DNA of 64,000 nt from Ardenticatena sp. (lineage in GTDB: Bacteria > Chloroflexota > Anaerolineae > Ardenticatenales > Ardenticatenaceae). A model generated the notes under the pieces. It was not told the DNA's origin and made no database searches. It saw nothing but the letters and a program-made list of their open reading frames with translations. The translations under genes and the position numbers were made by a program. Positions 30,210 to 39,245 of the stretch are shown piece after piece. The stretch is taken from the NCBI GenBank assembly GCA_015487975.1, contig WFOS01000050.1, positions 1-64,000 on the forward strand, read 5' to 3'. Numbering within the stretch: position 1 is the first letter of the stretch; every line of letters starts with the position of its first letter.

Positions 30210-31994
30210 CTACCTCTGCCACGTCTGGCATACTTTGTTGTTTTCCTCGTTGCTTTCCGCAATGTCATCGTAGGGATCAATCACCAGACAAATCGTGCAA
30301 TCAGGATCGTAGCAAGAGCCGTCCACAGGCGGCAACACAAATTCCCAAAAAAGGCCATTTGGGCTGGGCGGCAACTCCTCGATGATGGTGTCCAGGAAGG
30401 CATCAGGGTCTGCACTCGCCTGAACTTCGACGTCGTCCACACGTGTCGCGCCGGTGTTGTAAAGCAAGGCATACACCGTTATCTGGCATTGCTCTGGCTT
30501 TTCAGTACATGCCTCTTTGAAATCATCCACCCAAATAGCCAAATCGGGCAAGGAAGCCGGCGTGGGGGATGGTGTTGGCTCCACCAGAGGCAATGCATCT
30601 ATCTTGTATCCCACGCACGTCACATAGTCGGAGCTGCCAAACAGCCAGGCTTCTCTCTCTGTTTCAGTGGCAACAAGGAGCCAGCGGTCGCCAGAAAGAC
30701 GCCCCAATGGCGTAAATTTCGTCCCTGGAGACAACGTCGTGATCACGTCTGCCTCGAGGCTGGGAGCAGATCGTAAACGCAAAGCCACGCGCGTTTCGCA
30801 AAACGGTTGGACTTCGAGCGCTTCGGGGGCACGGGGTGGTGCCGGCTCACCATTTGGCAGCGGTGGTGTGATGCTAAATCCCAGGAAACACCCATCTTCC
30901 AAACGCAAGGTAGCATAGTGATAGGGTACAGGCGCTCGGCTGCTCAACACCTCGATTTCCCCCACCTGTGATTGCACGAACAGACGTTGAATTTCCTTAC
31001 GCGCGGGGTCGAACACGATGAGCATGCCTGTATCTGGGCCAGCTCTATTGAAGATCATCAGGTCCAGCGATTCCACACGTGCTAACACAGCGCGAAAATC
31101 GAAAAAGATCTCGCCCTTTTGCACGGCGATATCGGGGTTGCCGTCACGGTTGCAATCTTCAAGCGCATATCTCCCACCTTCGCCCAACATCAATCGTACA
31201 CCTTCGAGGATGAATGGGTCGCCCGGTGGGGGGAGCGTTTGTAACGGCGCCAGATTGCTGACGATATCGGCGAACGCCCAGACCACTTCGCCTACTTCAC
31301 GGACGGGTTGACCAGTCTGTGCGAGTTCAATCCAGCGTTGGACGGCTTGCATATCCGCCTGAATGCCAGGGCTTGGTTCATCCAGAGGCGCCACCCAACG
31401 TGCCATGCCCGCCGGCACCGGCTTCGTCACGCCATCTGCCATGATCGCCAGATCGTCCTCGGTAGCATCCAACCCAATGACCCACACCAACGGGGCTTCT
31501 TGTTCGCGCACCACCAAAAAGCGCGTGCCGGTGGCCTGTACCACAGCGATCTGCCCGTTGTCGAACGCGCTTTCTACCACAAGCAAGCGTTCTTGCAACG
31601 CAGCATCGGGATCGAAATCGAACAAGACGGCGCCAGCCACCAGCACAAAATTGGCAATCGCAGATCGCTCATCAGCAGAAAGTTGCTTGATATGGAGCTC
31701 GCCGTCGCGGGTAATATCGGCGGTAACCAAATCACCAAAACGCAGCAGGGCACGCCCTTGTTCGTCCACATCCACCCCTTCGCCCACCTGTACCGTTCTT
31801 GTTTGTTGTGCAGGAACAGGCGTGCGAGCAGTCGCACGTATCACAAATGCGTTGTCGAGCAGGGTTTCCAGGTTGGCCTGCCCTCCTTCTACGTTTCCAG
31901 CTGGTGTCTCGCGCATTGGCGTTTGCACACCTGTACCTTCCCCCCCACATGCAGAAAGCAGCATCATCAAAACGATCACCCACATCTTTCGCAT
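30210..31994 (-). CDS. Multi-domain lipoprotein (FecR-like, SH3b, CARDB-like)
   Basis: A 594-residue surface lipoprotein with lipobox LLSAC (Cys16). Residues about 45-170 contain a FecR-like beta segment (VQVGEGVDVDEQGRALLRFGD). Around 280-300 is an acidic DCNRDGNPDI motif of the calcium-loop type. Residues about 395-455 form an SH3b domain (VALRLRSAPSLEADVITTL). A Pro/Thr hinge leads to a C-terminal CARDB-like Ig fold (LPDLAIWVDDF, ending YDDIAESNEENN). The ATG at 31994 follows AAGGAG; a longer frame to 32069 overlaps the upstream gene. It lies 22 bp after the SIR2-STAND gene and is probably the third gene of that operon. Its role is unknown. Confidence 0.8.
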   Translation of the reverse strand: MRKMWVIVLMMLLSACGGEGTGVQTPMRETPAGNVEGGQANLETLLDNAFVIRATARTPVPAQQTRTVQVGEGVDVDEQGRALLRFGDLVTADITRDGELHIKQLSADERSAIANFVLVAGAVLFDFDPDAALQERLLVVESAFDNGQIAVVQATGTRFLVVREQEAPLVWVIGLDATEDDLAIMADGVTKPVPAGMARWVAPLDEPSPGIQADMQAVQRWIELAQTGQPVREVGEVVWAFADIVSNLAPLQTLPPPGDPFILEGVRLMLGEGGRYALEDCNRDGNPDIAVQKGEIFFDFRAVLARVESLDLMIFNRAGPDTGMLIVFDPARKEIQRLFVQSQVGEIEVLSSRAPVPYHYATLRLEDGCFLGFSITPPLPNGEPAPPRAPEALEVQPFCETRVALRLRSAPSLEADVITTLSPGTKFTPLGRLSGDRWLLVATETEREAWLFGSSDYVTCVGYKIDALPLVEPTPSPTPASLPDLAIWVDDFKEACTEKPEQCQITVYALLYNTGATRVDDVEVQASADPDAFLDTIIEELPPSPNGLFWEFVLPPVDGSCYDPDCTICLVIDPYDDIAESNEENNKVCQTWQR

Positions 31995-32016
31995 CGCACT
32001 ACTCCTTCCACGCCTT

Positions 32017-34824
32017 TCAGCGCAATACCAGCCACACAAGCCACAACGCGAGCGCACCACAGAGACCATACAAGGTCAGCATCACTGCACGTGCTCGCTG
32101 CGCCCACGCGCCATCACCCAACTCGCGCATCAACACCCCCACGAAACGCGGCAGAGCCCCCGCAAGAGCGCCCAACATGCCGCCCACCAGCAAACCGACG
32201 AACGCCGTTGCCAGCAATGTCCCGCCCTGCACACCCTGCTGCGCCATCGAAAACATGGTCAGCATACCTATCAACACGCCCCCCACGAGCGCTCCCCAGC
32301 GTGCCGCATGCAAGGTTTGGGCGGCGATGAAATCACGCCGTCGCGTCCAGCGCCGCTGCCAGACAGCACGCCGCACGCGGGCACGCATGGCCGCAGGCAA
32401 TAGCGGTTCTACCAGCGGTTGCATGTCGCGCAGCTGGTAGATAGCCGCGTCGGCATATGGATGATTGGCCTGCGATGCACCTACCAGGGGCGTAACTGCT
32501 TGTTGGAGCAAGGGGGGCGGAAGTGTGGCAATGGCTTGGACGGCCGCTTGGCGCACCTCCGCATTAGGGTCGTCAAGTGCCAGGCGGGGCAAATGGGTTG
32601 TGTACGTCTCAACAGCCAGACGTGCCACTGCCAGTGCAGCGCGTGCACGCACAAAGGGTTCGGCATGTTCCAATAAACGCACCAAGACCGCCCCTTGCAC
32701 ATCGGGCGGCAATCTGTCGGCTGGCGGTTCGCCGTAGGCAATCGCACTGGCAAAACAGAGCGTCTGCTCATCGGGGCTAAACCGCAAACGTGTGCGGTGG
32801 CGTTCGATGAGCGCCAAATCGTCCGGGGGAAGTAGCCGTCCACGGTCGCGCCACTCACGAACAGCAGTGCGCAAAATCTCGCGGGCTTTTTGCGCTGCCC
32901 AAAACGCTTCACCGAGCCAGCGGGTAATATGGGCCGCCAGGTAGTCGTGCGTCAATTCGTACTGAACGCCTGTGGGCGTCTCGTAGCGTCGAACCAGACG
33001 CAGCGCCACAAGCTGCTCAAGCAGGCGCGTGGCATCATCCACTGTCATGTCGGCGGCACGTGCCAGGTCATCGAGTGCCACACGCGCTTTGAGACCACTG
33101 CTTCCCACCAGCAAGCCCAACAACGTGCGCACTTGGGGCTGTTCTGCTGTGGGAAAGGTCGCAATGGCATCATCCAGATAGTGTCCAAGCAGGGCGCCAG
33201 TGCCACCCAGCGCTTCCAAGTCATCCACATTCAGGGTAGTGCGCCCTTGGGCTTCAACCACTGCACGGTAGAGGGCATCGGCCACAATTTGCAGGTGCGG
33301 TGGCGCGACGCGGCCATTTTCATCCGTCAGGTCGTCGAGGAGCCGTTCCAAGAGCGCTGGCTTCCACGTCACACCAAACAGGGCAGCCGGTTCTTCCAGC
33401 GCCAAACGGGCGGTTTCGCGGTTGAGCGGGGTGAGATAAAAGCGCACATCCAGCAATGTGGGAAAAGCCTCTCGCCAGGCATCGAGGTGTCCCACAAACT
33501 CTTCACGCAACACGAAAACCAAGCGCAGGTCCAACGTGCGGTCTGCCACCAGGGTCATCACATCAGCCAACTGGGCAGGCTGTTCAGCCGCCGGTACGTG
33601 CGCAAAAAACTGCTCGAACTGGTCCAAGACCAGCACCACAGGCCCTTCAAGCGCCTGTTGCAGGCGCCGAACAAGCGCTGCCAGGTCATCTGTGTCGGTA
33701 AAAGGCACGTCGAGGGTGGTCGCTTCTTGCCGCAAGGCCGCCCCCAGCACCTGCGTGAGCGAGTGTGTGGGATAAGGTGTGGCGGCAACCAAGAGCGCCC
33801 GCAAGGCGGCCAACCGTGGCGCAACGCCCGCCATGAGCAAGCTGGTTTTGCCACTGCCCGAACTGCCATAGAGCACGACATGCCGCCGCGCCAGAATGCG
33901 ATGCGTCAGGCGGCGGCTCTCTTCCTGCCGCCCAGCAAAAATGGCGGCATCGTTCTGGCTAAAACTATCCAGGGCTTTGTAGGGGCGTTCGGGGCGCACA
34001 AGTGGAATACGGCTTTCCAGCGGATTGGGGGATGGTTCGACAGGCTGGGCTTGCAAACGTTTCACCGTCGAGGTCAGGCGCTCGAAGAAGGTCTGCAAGT
34101 CGGTTTCGACCAGCATGACGTTGCGCCGCTGCCAGTAGGCCACTTCGTTTTCAGCAGGCAAGCGGGGCACCAGGGCGAAGGCGGGACGCCGAAACTGCCC
34201 TACGAGGTCTTCGATCTGGTCGAACATGTCGCGCACGATGGGGTGTTCGAGATTGTATCCCACAAACAGGAGCGTTTTGGTAGCGAAATAGGCACGCACC
34301 ACATCATGCAAGGCGCTCATCGTGCGCAAGAAGCGGCGCACGTCATCGTCGGTGATACAGAGGTGATCGGGGTCTTCGATATCACCCTGCAATTTGATGA
34401 TGGCAATGCGCGATTCATCGAAGAAAGGCAAATCAGTGTCGCGGCGAATGCGCACATAGGCTTTCCCAAATTGGTCGAGAGCAGTTTCCAACACACGGTC
34501 GAAGCGCGTCGTCACAACTTTGGCAAAGGGGGGCAAGGCGTCGGCCAACAACTGGTGCACAGCAGCGGGGTGGGGCGTGAGCGTTTGCAAGGCATCGCGC
34601 AAGGCACTGAGCAGGGCAGCACGCCCAATTTGCACTTCTACGTCGCGTGCCACCAGGCTCAACGGGCGGTCTGGTGGGCCGATGGCGAACGTTTGCGCCA
34701 GGTATGCAGCGATCTGTTGATCGAGGGCATGTTTGCCTTGTCCATGCAAGCCCGTGCCAACAACGAAGACCACATTGTCTTGCCACAAAAGCGTGGCCAG
34801 TTGGTCAATCAACGGACTCGTCAT
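32017..34824 (-). CDS. SIR2-like / STAND NTPase / HEAT-repeat membrane protein
   Basis: A 935-residue NLR-like protein. Residues about 15-250 are a SIR2-like Rossmann domain (VVGTGLHG; TTRFDRVLE; KLQGDIEDP). Residues about 285-560 are a novel-STAND ATPase with Walker A GSSGSGKTS (320-328) and Walker B VVLVLDQFEQFF (from 396). A winged-helix region and HEAT-like repeats follow (about 640-800). At least three membrane helices occupy about 845-935. In the SIR2 domain the catalytic His of the usual LHG motif is Gln (LQG) and the Asn of TTN is Arg, so NAD+ cleavage is doubtful. STAND proteins oligomerise on sensing a signal. A 4-bp overlap couples it to the CHAT gene upstream. Confidence 0.85.
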   Translation of the reverse strand: MTSPLIDQLATLLWQDNVVFVVGTGLHGQGKHALDQQIAAYLAQTFAIGPPDRPLSLVARDVEVQIGRAALLSALRDALQTLTPHPAAVHQLLADALPPFAKVVTTRFDRVLETALDQFGKAYVRIRRDTDLPFFDESRIAIIKLQGDIEDPDHLCITDDDVRRFLRTMSALHDVVRAYFATKTLLFVGYNLEHPIVRDMFDQIEDLVGQFRRPAFALVPRLPAENEVAYWQRRNVMLVETDLQTFFERLTSTVKRLQAQPVEPSPNPLESRIPLVRPERPYKALDSFSQNDAAIFAGRQEESRRLTHRILARRHVVLYGSSGSGKTSLLMAGVAPRLAALRALLVAATPYPTHSLTQVLGAALRQEATTLDVPFTDTDDLAALVRRLQQALEGPVVLVLDQFEQFFAHVPAAEQPAQLADVMTLVADRTLDLRLVFVLREEFVGHLDAWREAFPTLLDVRFYLTPLNRETARLALEEPAALFGVTWKPALLERLLDDLTDENGRVAPPHLQIVADALYRAVVEAQGRTTLNVDDLEALGGTGALLGHYLDDAIATFPTAEQPQVRTLLGLLVGSSGLKARVALDDLARAADMTVDDATRLLEQLVALRLVRRYETPTGVQYELTHDYLAAHITRWLGEAFWAAQKAREILRTAVREWRDRGRLLPPDDLALIERHRTRLRFSPDEQTLCFASAIAYGEPPADRLPPDVQGAVLVRLLEHAEPFVRARAALAVARLAVETYTTHLPRLALDDPNAEVRQAAVQAIATLPPPLLQQAVTPLVGASQANHPYADAAIYQLRDMQPLVEPLLPAAMRARVRRAVWQRRWTRRRDFIAAQTLHAARWGALVGGVLIGMLTMFSMAQQGVQGGTLLATAFVGLLVGGMLGALAGALPRFVGVLMRELGDGAWAQRARAVMLTLYGLCGALALWLVWLVLR

Positions 34825-36872
34825 CTGGATTCCCTCTGCAAACGGCGCAGCAAGGCAATAGGATCGGTCTCCAAGACATGCAAATGGCGGTTGCTCGCCA
34901 ACGATTGGAGAGCGGCTGATGACAACGATGGCCAGACTGCAAACGCAGGTCGCCGAAAACGTGTCCCCGCGACTTCATCCAAAAGCGCTAGCCAGAAGGA
35001 ATCTGTGGGGAGAAGCCCCACGGTCAGCACATCGTTGCGTTTGAGAAGCCGCCCTACTTCGTCGAGCACGTCGGGTTTGTTGCGGCCACGGATGAGCGCG
35101 TTGAGGTCTTGTTCGGTCACAAGGAGCGTTTCAGGGCGGTCGATCGTGCCAAGCAGGTGATAGAGTGTAGGGCGGTCGGGGTTGGCAAAGGTGAGGGTCG
35201 TATCATCCACAACCACATTGCACGCCACGCCGCGCGCCTGCACAGCCCGCTGCAAGGCCAGGTCGTAGGTGAACGTCACCAGATGACGCACCCGTCCACG
35301 TGCTATCAGGTCGGCAATAGCGGCATAGAGGGGCGCCGGCGGCACTGGTACAGCCGAAAGGGCATCGATGAGAAATTCGGTGAAGGCAAAGCGGTTCTGG
35401 TTCTGCATCACTTGCTGGGCAACCGTGGCAAGCGAGTCCTCAGGCGGTAGGCCATACTGGGCTGCTAGTGCCCGTGCCAGGTCAACACGCGATGGTATGC
35501 CCGTCAAGATGGTGGGTGCATCTCCACCGACGACAAGCACCAATCGTCCACGCTGGGCTGCCATTTGCAGACGAAGCCAGTGGCGTTGTGCCACATTGGC
35601 CATGTCAGGCGAGGTTGGCGGCGTGGGTGGGGTGGTGTGGGTCATGATGGTGTTCTGATTGCCGATGTTGATGACACTCCCCATAACGCTACCCTGGATC
35701 ACGACAGAAGGGTCAGCTGGTGTACGTGTGGTATCCGTCGTCACTTCCTCGGTTGCATTTTCAATCCCAAACAAGCGTCCGTCGCTATCACGCATGAAAA
35801 GCACCGGCGTTGCCCATTCGAGCGGATTGCCATCGACCACGTAGATGGCCTTTCGGGCTTCGGCGAGCGCGTGGTCTACTTGCCCTGTATCCACCAGTGC
35901 CGTGTAGAATGCACGAGCAAACGTCAGCGCTGCGGCGTCAGTAATGGCAAATTGCATGGCAATCACCGCCGGCACACCACGTCGTACAAGTTGTTGCGCC
36001 ACGCCTGCGAACAGATTGGCATCAGCAGTTTGTGCGCCACGGCATGCATTGAGCACCACCAGCCGCAACGCGTCGAGTTCGTCCCCCAGCAGGACCGTCA
36101 GGCGTTCGGCGTTGAGCGGACGTGCTTCACCCTGCTCATCCTCGAAGAGCAACACCCCATGCGCCCCGTCGAAATTACCATGCCCGATGAAGTGGATAAT
36201 GTGATAGCTTCCATGCCGCAACGCTGCTTGCAGTGCGGCAGGGGTAGGTGGCATCAACTGCTCGAGCACCAACCGTCCATGTTCAACCAGTGGGGCAAGT
36301 GCTGTGCGAATGTCGTGCCACTCGCGTTCCACATCCAGCGGGGGCGTGCCGCGAGGAGCAGCAATGATGACCAACATGCGCACTGTCTCATCCACACGAG
36401 TGGCGTGCACAGCTTGGGGAATATTCAAATAGCGCACCAGTGGCGTGTATGTCGAAACGGCAAGGAACGCGCCTTGCTGTGGGTCATAGAGCAATTCCCA
36501 CGGCAACGCATGGAGAGAAGGGGTCTCCAAGCGCAAGCGCACCCGGATGCCCTGCTCATTGCGGCGGGCAGCATCCAGGCTACGCCGCCACAACGTCGCC
36601 ACATCGCCGCTAAATACCACATCGAAGAGCCGTTCCCCAACCTTGCGCACAATCGTTTCCGGCGACACGTCTGCCGAGGCTGTGGGGGTGAGGATCAGCC
36701 CGCGCTGGGGACGGCCGATTTCTTGCAGTAGCACGTCTGGCGCAAACACCTCGCGGGGCATGGGAGCGGAAGCACGTGCTTCCCCAACAGGCGAATCAAG
36801 CACTCGCGTATCCAGCGTTTCGCCCTCAGTGGTCAGCAGTAAATCGAAATTCATGAACGATTGCGCTGGCAT
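34821..36872 (-). CDS. CHAT protease fused to a SIR2-like domain
   Basis: A 683-residue protein, first of the operon. Residues about 100-370 are a CHAT (caspase-HetF-associated) cysteine-protease domain with an intact dyad: His231 in HFIGHGNFDG and Cys277 in LVVLNACRGA. The conserved PWELLYD precedes them. A linker (about 390-412) has short beta-like repeats (VVIQGSVMGSVINIGNQNT). Residues about 440-670 form a second SIR2-like domain in which TTN is TFT and the catalytic His of LHG is Leu (LLG), so it is probably not an active NADase. The ATG at 36872 has GGAG 7 nt upstream. CHAT proteases act in bacterial defence and cell-death modules; the substrate here is unknown. Confidence 0.88.
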   Translation of the reverse strand: MPAQSFMNFDLLLTTEGETLDTRVLDSPVGEARASAPMPREVFAPDVLLQEIGRPQRGLILTPTASADVSPETIVRKVGERLFDVVFSGDVATLWRRSLDAARRNEQGIRVRLRLETPSLHALPWELLYDPQQGAFLAVSTYTPLVRYLNIPQAVHATRVDETVRMLVIIAAPRGTPPLDVEREWHDIRTALAPLVEHGRLVLEQLMPPTPAALQAALRHGSYHIIHFIGHGNFDGAHGVLLFEDEQGEARPLNAERLTVLLGDELDALRLVVLNACRGAQTADANLFAGVAQQLVRRGVPAVIAMQFAITDAAALTFARAFYTALVDTGQVDHALAEARKAIYVVDGNPLEWATPVLFMRDSDGRLFGIENATEEVTTDTTRTPADPSVVIQGSVMGSVINIGNQNTIMTHTTPPTPPTSPDMANVAQRHWLRLQMAAQRGRLVLVVGGDAPTILTGIPSRVDLARALAAQYGLPPEDSLATVAQQVMQNQNRFAFTEFLIDALSAVPVPPAPLYAAIADLIARGRVRHLVTFTYDLALQRAVQARGVACNVVVDDTTLTFANPDRPTLYHLLGTIDRPETLLVTEQDLNALIRGRNKPDVLDEVGRLLKRNDVLTVGLLPTDSFWLALLDEVAGTRFRRPAFAVWPSLSSAALQSLASNRHLHVLETDPIALLRRLQRESR

Positions 36873-37033
36873 AGCATCACTCCAATACGTTTGGGGAAGT
36901 TGGGCTGCATCTGACTAAACGTTCGCAAACAGGCGAAATAGGCAACGCGGTAACAAAAGTGACCTTGGGGAACAAGAGAGAGGGGACAAGGCCGCTCTCC
37001 CCTTGTGCATCCCCTCATCCATCTAACGTCCTA

Positions 37034-37061
37034 TTGACACACAAAACACCAATGTTATACT
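37034..37061 (+). promoter_or_regulatory. Promoter of the amidotransferase / murI unit
   Basis: TTGACA (37034-37039) and TATACT (37056-37061) are separated by 16 bp, with TGT before the -10 (extended -10). It lies 57 bp before the start codon. The remaining 36873-37033 shows no gene and no clear promoter for the CHAT operon. Confidence 0.82.
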
Positions 37062-37117
37062 TCGGCACCCTACCACATACACGCATACTGGTTGGCTTGG
37101 GGATTTTGGAGGAACAT

Positions 37118-37915
37118 ATGCAGTCCGTACACGCCGTGATTGGTATTCCAACACAAACGCAAGACGCCTCGACAACCACGCCACGCGCCTGGGTAATGAG
37201 CCAGCAATATGTGCATACCCTCACGCGCTTTGGTGGCATTCCCTGGCTCATTCCAGCACTCCAGGGCGACCATGCAACGCTGCGTGCCATTTACGACCAA
37301 ATGGACGGCCTTTTCCTGGCAGGGGGGTTGGACATTGACCCTTCCGCCTACGGCGAAGCCCGTCACCATCTGTGCGGCGAAAGTGACCTTGCCCGCGACG
37401 ACGTGGAGTTGACGCTGGCACGCTGGGCGATCGAAGATCGCAAACCCGTTCTGGCCATTTGCCGTGGCTTTCAAATCATCAACGTTGCGATGGGCGGCAC
37501 ACTCTACCAGGATTTGAACTTTCAGTATCCCCAAGCCATCAAACATGATTACTTTCCAACCCGCTATCCCCGCACCTTGCTTTCACACAGCATCGAAACT
37601 GTCCCTGGGACCCGCTTGCATCGTCTCTTCGGCGTGCCACGCCTCAAAGTGAACAGTATGCACCATCAGGGCATCAAGACATTGGGGCGTGGACTGGTGC
37701 CAAGCGCCTATGCCCCCGATGGACTCATCGAAGCGATCGAATCGGCTGATGAGCACTTCCTGATTGGTGTCCAATGGCATCCCGAAGAGATGGTTGAAAC
37801 CGACCCACGTATGCGGCGGCTTTTCACACGCTTCGTCCAGGCGGCGGCCGAATATCGCGCTCGCAAACAGGCCACCACAGTACCAGACGACACATCCATA
37901 CGGCTTTCCGCTTGA
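37118..37915 (+). CDS. Class I glutamine amidotransferase-like hydrolase (PuuD/gamma-glutamyl-GABA hydrolase family)
   Basis: A 265-residue cytosolic enzyme. The catalytic triad is visible: nucleophile Cys in LAICRGFQIIN, and His and Glu in VQWHPEE. Other family landmarks are GIPWLIPAL, DGLFLAGGLDIDP and a VNSMHHQGI motif. PuuD-type members hydrolyse gamma-glutamyl-GABA in putrescine breakdown, while others act on related gamma-glutamyl amides, so the exact substrate is open. The ATG at 37118 follows TTGGAGGA and the promoter fits; longer frames would start inside the promoter. It lies 24 bp before murI on the same strand. Confidence 0.88.
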   Translation: MQSVHAVIGIPTQTQDASTTTPRAWVMSQQYVHTLTRFGGIPWLIPALQGDHATLRAIYDQMDGLFLAGGLDIDPSAYGEARHHLCGESDLARDDVELTLARWAIEDRKPVLAICRGFQIINVAMGGTLYQDLNFQYPQAIKHDYFPTRYPRTLLSHSIETVPGTRLHRLFGVPRLKVNSMHHQGIKTLGRGLVPSAYAPDGLIEAIESADEHFLIGVQWHPEEMVETDPRMRRLFTRFVQAAAEYRARKQATTVPDDTSIRLSA

Positions 37916-37939
37916 GCCACTCTCATGCAGGAGTCGAAG

Positions 37940-38758
37940 GTGACGAACGCACGCGGCCCGATCGGCATGTTCGACAGTGGCATTGGCGGCGGCACAGTGC
38001 TCCGCCACGTCCACCGCCTCTTGCCCGCCGAAGACATCCTCTACCTTGCCGATCAGGCGCATGTGCCGTATGGCCCCCGTCCACGCGAGGAAATCCGCCT
38101 GCTGGCACAAGCCGCCACGGAATGGTTGCTGGCACAAGGTGCAAAAGTCATCGTCGTTGCCTGCAACACTGCCAGTGCTGCCGCCCTCCGCTGGCTCCGT
38201 CGTGAATACCCCAACGTGCCCTTCGTTGGCATGGTGCCCGCTGTCAAACCAGCGGCACGCCAGAGCAAAAGCGGCGTTGTCGGCTTGATGGCAACCCCCG
38301 CCACCATGCAAGGGGAACTGCTGCAAGAAGTGGTGCAAGAATGGGCGCAAGGTGTGCAACTGTTGCAACAAGTCTGCCACGGCCTCGTCGAACACATCGA
38401 AAAAGGCGAGCTTGATAGCCCCAAAACGCTCGCACTCCTTCGCACCTACTTGACCCCCATGCTCAATGCCAATGCTGACCACATCGTGTTGGGATGCACG
38501 CACTACCCCTATCTCGAAGCCCTCATTCGCCGTGTGGTTGGCCCCACGGTGCATCTTGTGGACGCTGGCGAAGCGGTTGCCCGCCAGGTTGCCCGTGTCC
38601 TCGATGAACACCATCTCCGCCATCCGGGTACACCTCGGAATGGTCACATCACCTACGCCACTACAGGAGACGTTGCGCATCTTGCTACCCTCGTCGAACG
38701 CCTGCACCTGCCCGCTGGCGCCGTGCAAAGCGCCACCTACGCCGTTTCTTGCGCTTAG
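37940..38758 (+). CDS. murI: Glutamate racemase
   Basis: Makes D-glutamate for peptidoglycan. At about 272 residues, it has the signature GPIGMFDSGIGGGTV, the first catalytic Cys in VVACNTASAAAL and the second Cys/His in VLGCTHYPYL. Cofactor-independent Asp/Glu racemase family. I prefer GTG 37940, which has CAGGAG 6 nt upstream. ATG 37925 is in frame but that ribosome site lies inside it. It supplies substrate for MurD in the dcw cluster 20 kb to the right and shares a transcript with the amidotransferase upstream. Confidence 0.95.
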   Translation: MTNARGPIGMFDSGIGGGTVLRHVHRLLPAEDILYLADQAHVPYGPRPREEIRLLAQAATEWLLAQGAKVIVVACNTASAAALRWLRREYPNVPFVGMVPAVKPAARQSKSGVVGLMATPATMQGELLQEVVQEWAQGVQLLQQVCHGLVEHIEKGELDSPKTLALLRTYLTPMLNANADHIVLGCTHYPYLEALIRRVVGPTVHLVDAGEAVARQVARVLDEHHLRHPGTPRNGHITYATTGDVAHLATLVERLHLPAGAVQSATYAVSCA

Positions 38759-38799
38759 CCGGCATACTTTTCACTCTGGCGCTGTTCGAAAATGAGCAT

Positions 38800-38828
38800 T
38801 TGACACAAATACAGGGCTATGCTATACT
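38800..38828 (+). promoter_or_regulatory. Promoter of the tRNA operon
   Basis: TTGACA (38800-38805) and TATACT (38823-38828) are separated by the optimal 17 bp. The first tRNA begins about 45 nt after the predicted start. Confidence 0.85.
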
Positions 38829-38881
38829 CCCGCGCTGTCAAGAGAGGATGGAACGTACATTCAAAAAGCAAAACATCACAT

Positions 38882-38964
38882 GGGGGCGCGCCGGAGTTGG
38901 AGAGCCGGGGCGGACTGTAAATCCGTTGGCACAGCCTGAGGGGGTTCGAATCCCTCCGCCCCCA
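38882..38964 (+). tRNA. tRNA-Tyr (anticodon GTA)
   Basis: Acceptor arms GGGGGCG and CGCCCCC pair fully. The anticodon loop is CTGTAAA. The long class II variable arm is typical of bacterial tRNA-Tyr. The discriminator is A and CCA is not encoded. It is first of five tandem tRNA genes. Confidence 0.96.
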
Positions 38965-38978
38965 TTGCGCACGGTTGT

Positions 38979-39051
38979 GGCCGCGTAGCTCAATTGGGAG
39001 AGCAGCTGACTCTTAATCAGCGGGTTGGGGGTTCGAGTCCCTCCGCGGTCA
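38979..39051 (+). tRNA. tRNA-Lys (anticodon CTT)
   Basis: Acceptor GGCCGCG pairs with CGCGGTC (one G-U). The anticodon stem GCTGA/TCAGC carries loop CTCTTAA. The T-loop is GTTCGAGTC. CCA is not encoded. Confidence 0.95.
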
Positions 39052-39068
39052 TTCGCCGGAATGTTCAT

Positions 39069-39141
39069 GTCCGCGTAGCTCAGTGGATAGAGCGCAGCCC
39101 TGCGGAGGCTGAGGTCGGAGGTTCGAATCCTCCCGCGGACG
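39069..39141 (+). tRNA. tRNA-Arg (anticodon GCG)
   Basis: Acceptor GTCCGCG/CGCGGAC is present. The anticodon stem CAGCC/GGCTG holds loop CTGCGGA, giving GCG, which reads CGC. T-stem GGAGG/CCTCC. Discriminator G, CCA not encoded. Many bacteria use ACG (inosine-modified) for CGN codons, so a GCG isoacceptor is worth noting. Confidence 0.93.
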
Positions 39142-39150
39142 CTCTGGTGT

Positions 39151-39233
39151 GCCGGGGTGGCGAAATTGGCAAACGCGCACGACTCAAAATCGTGTGGACT
39201 ACGTCCTTGTGGGTTCGAGTCCCACCCCCGGCA
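39151..39233 (+). tRNA. tRNA-Leu (anticodon CAA)
   Basis: Acceptor GCCGGGG/CCCCGGC is present. Anticodon stem CACGA/TCGTG with loop CTCAAAA. Long variable arm as for class II leucine tRNAs. CCA is not encoded. Confidence 0.95.
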
Positions 39234-39245
39234 TATGGAGCATAC

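Noticed and set aside
32890-35160. A 756-codon open frame on the plus strand antisense to the STAND and CHAT genes
   Set aside because: It is a shadow of strong minus-strand genes; low-complexity His/Gln/Arg composition and no motifs.
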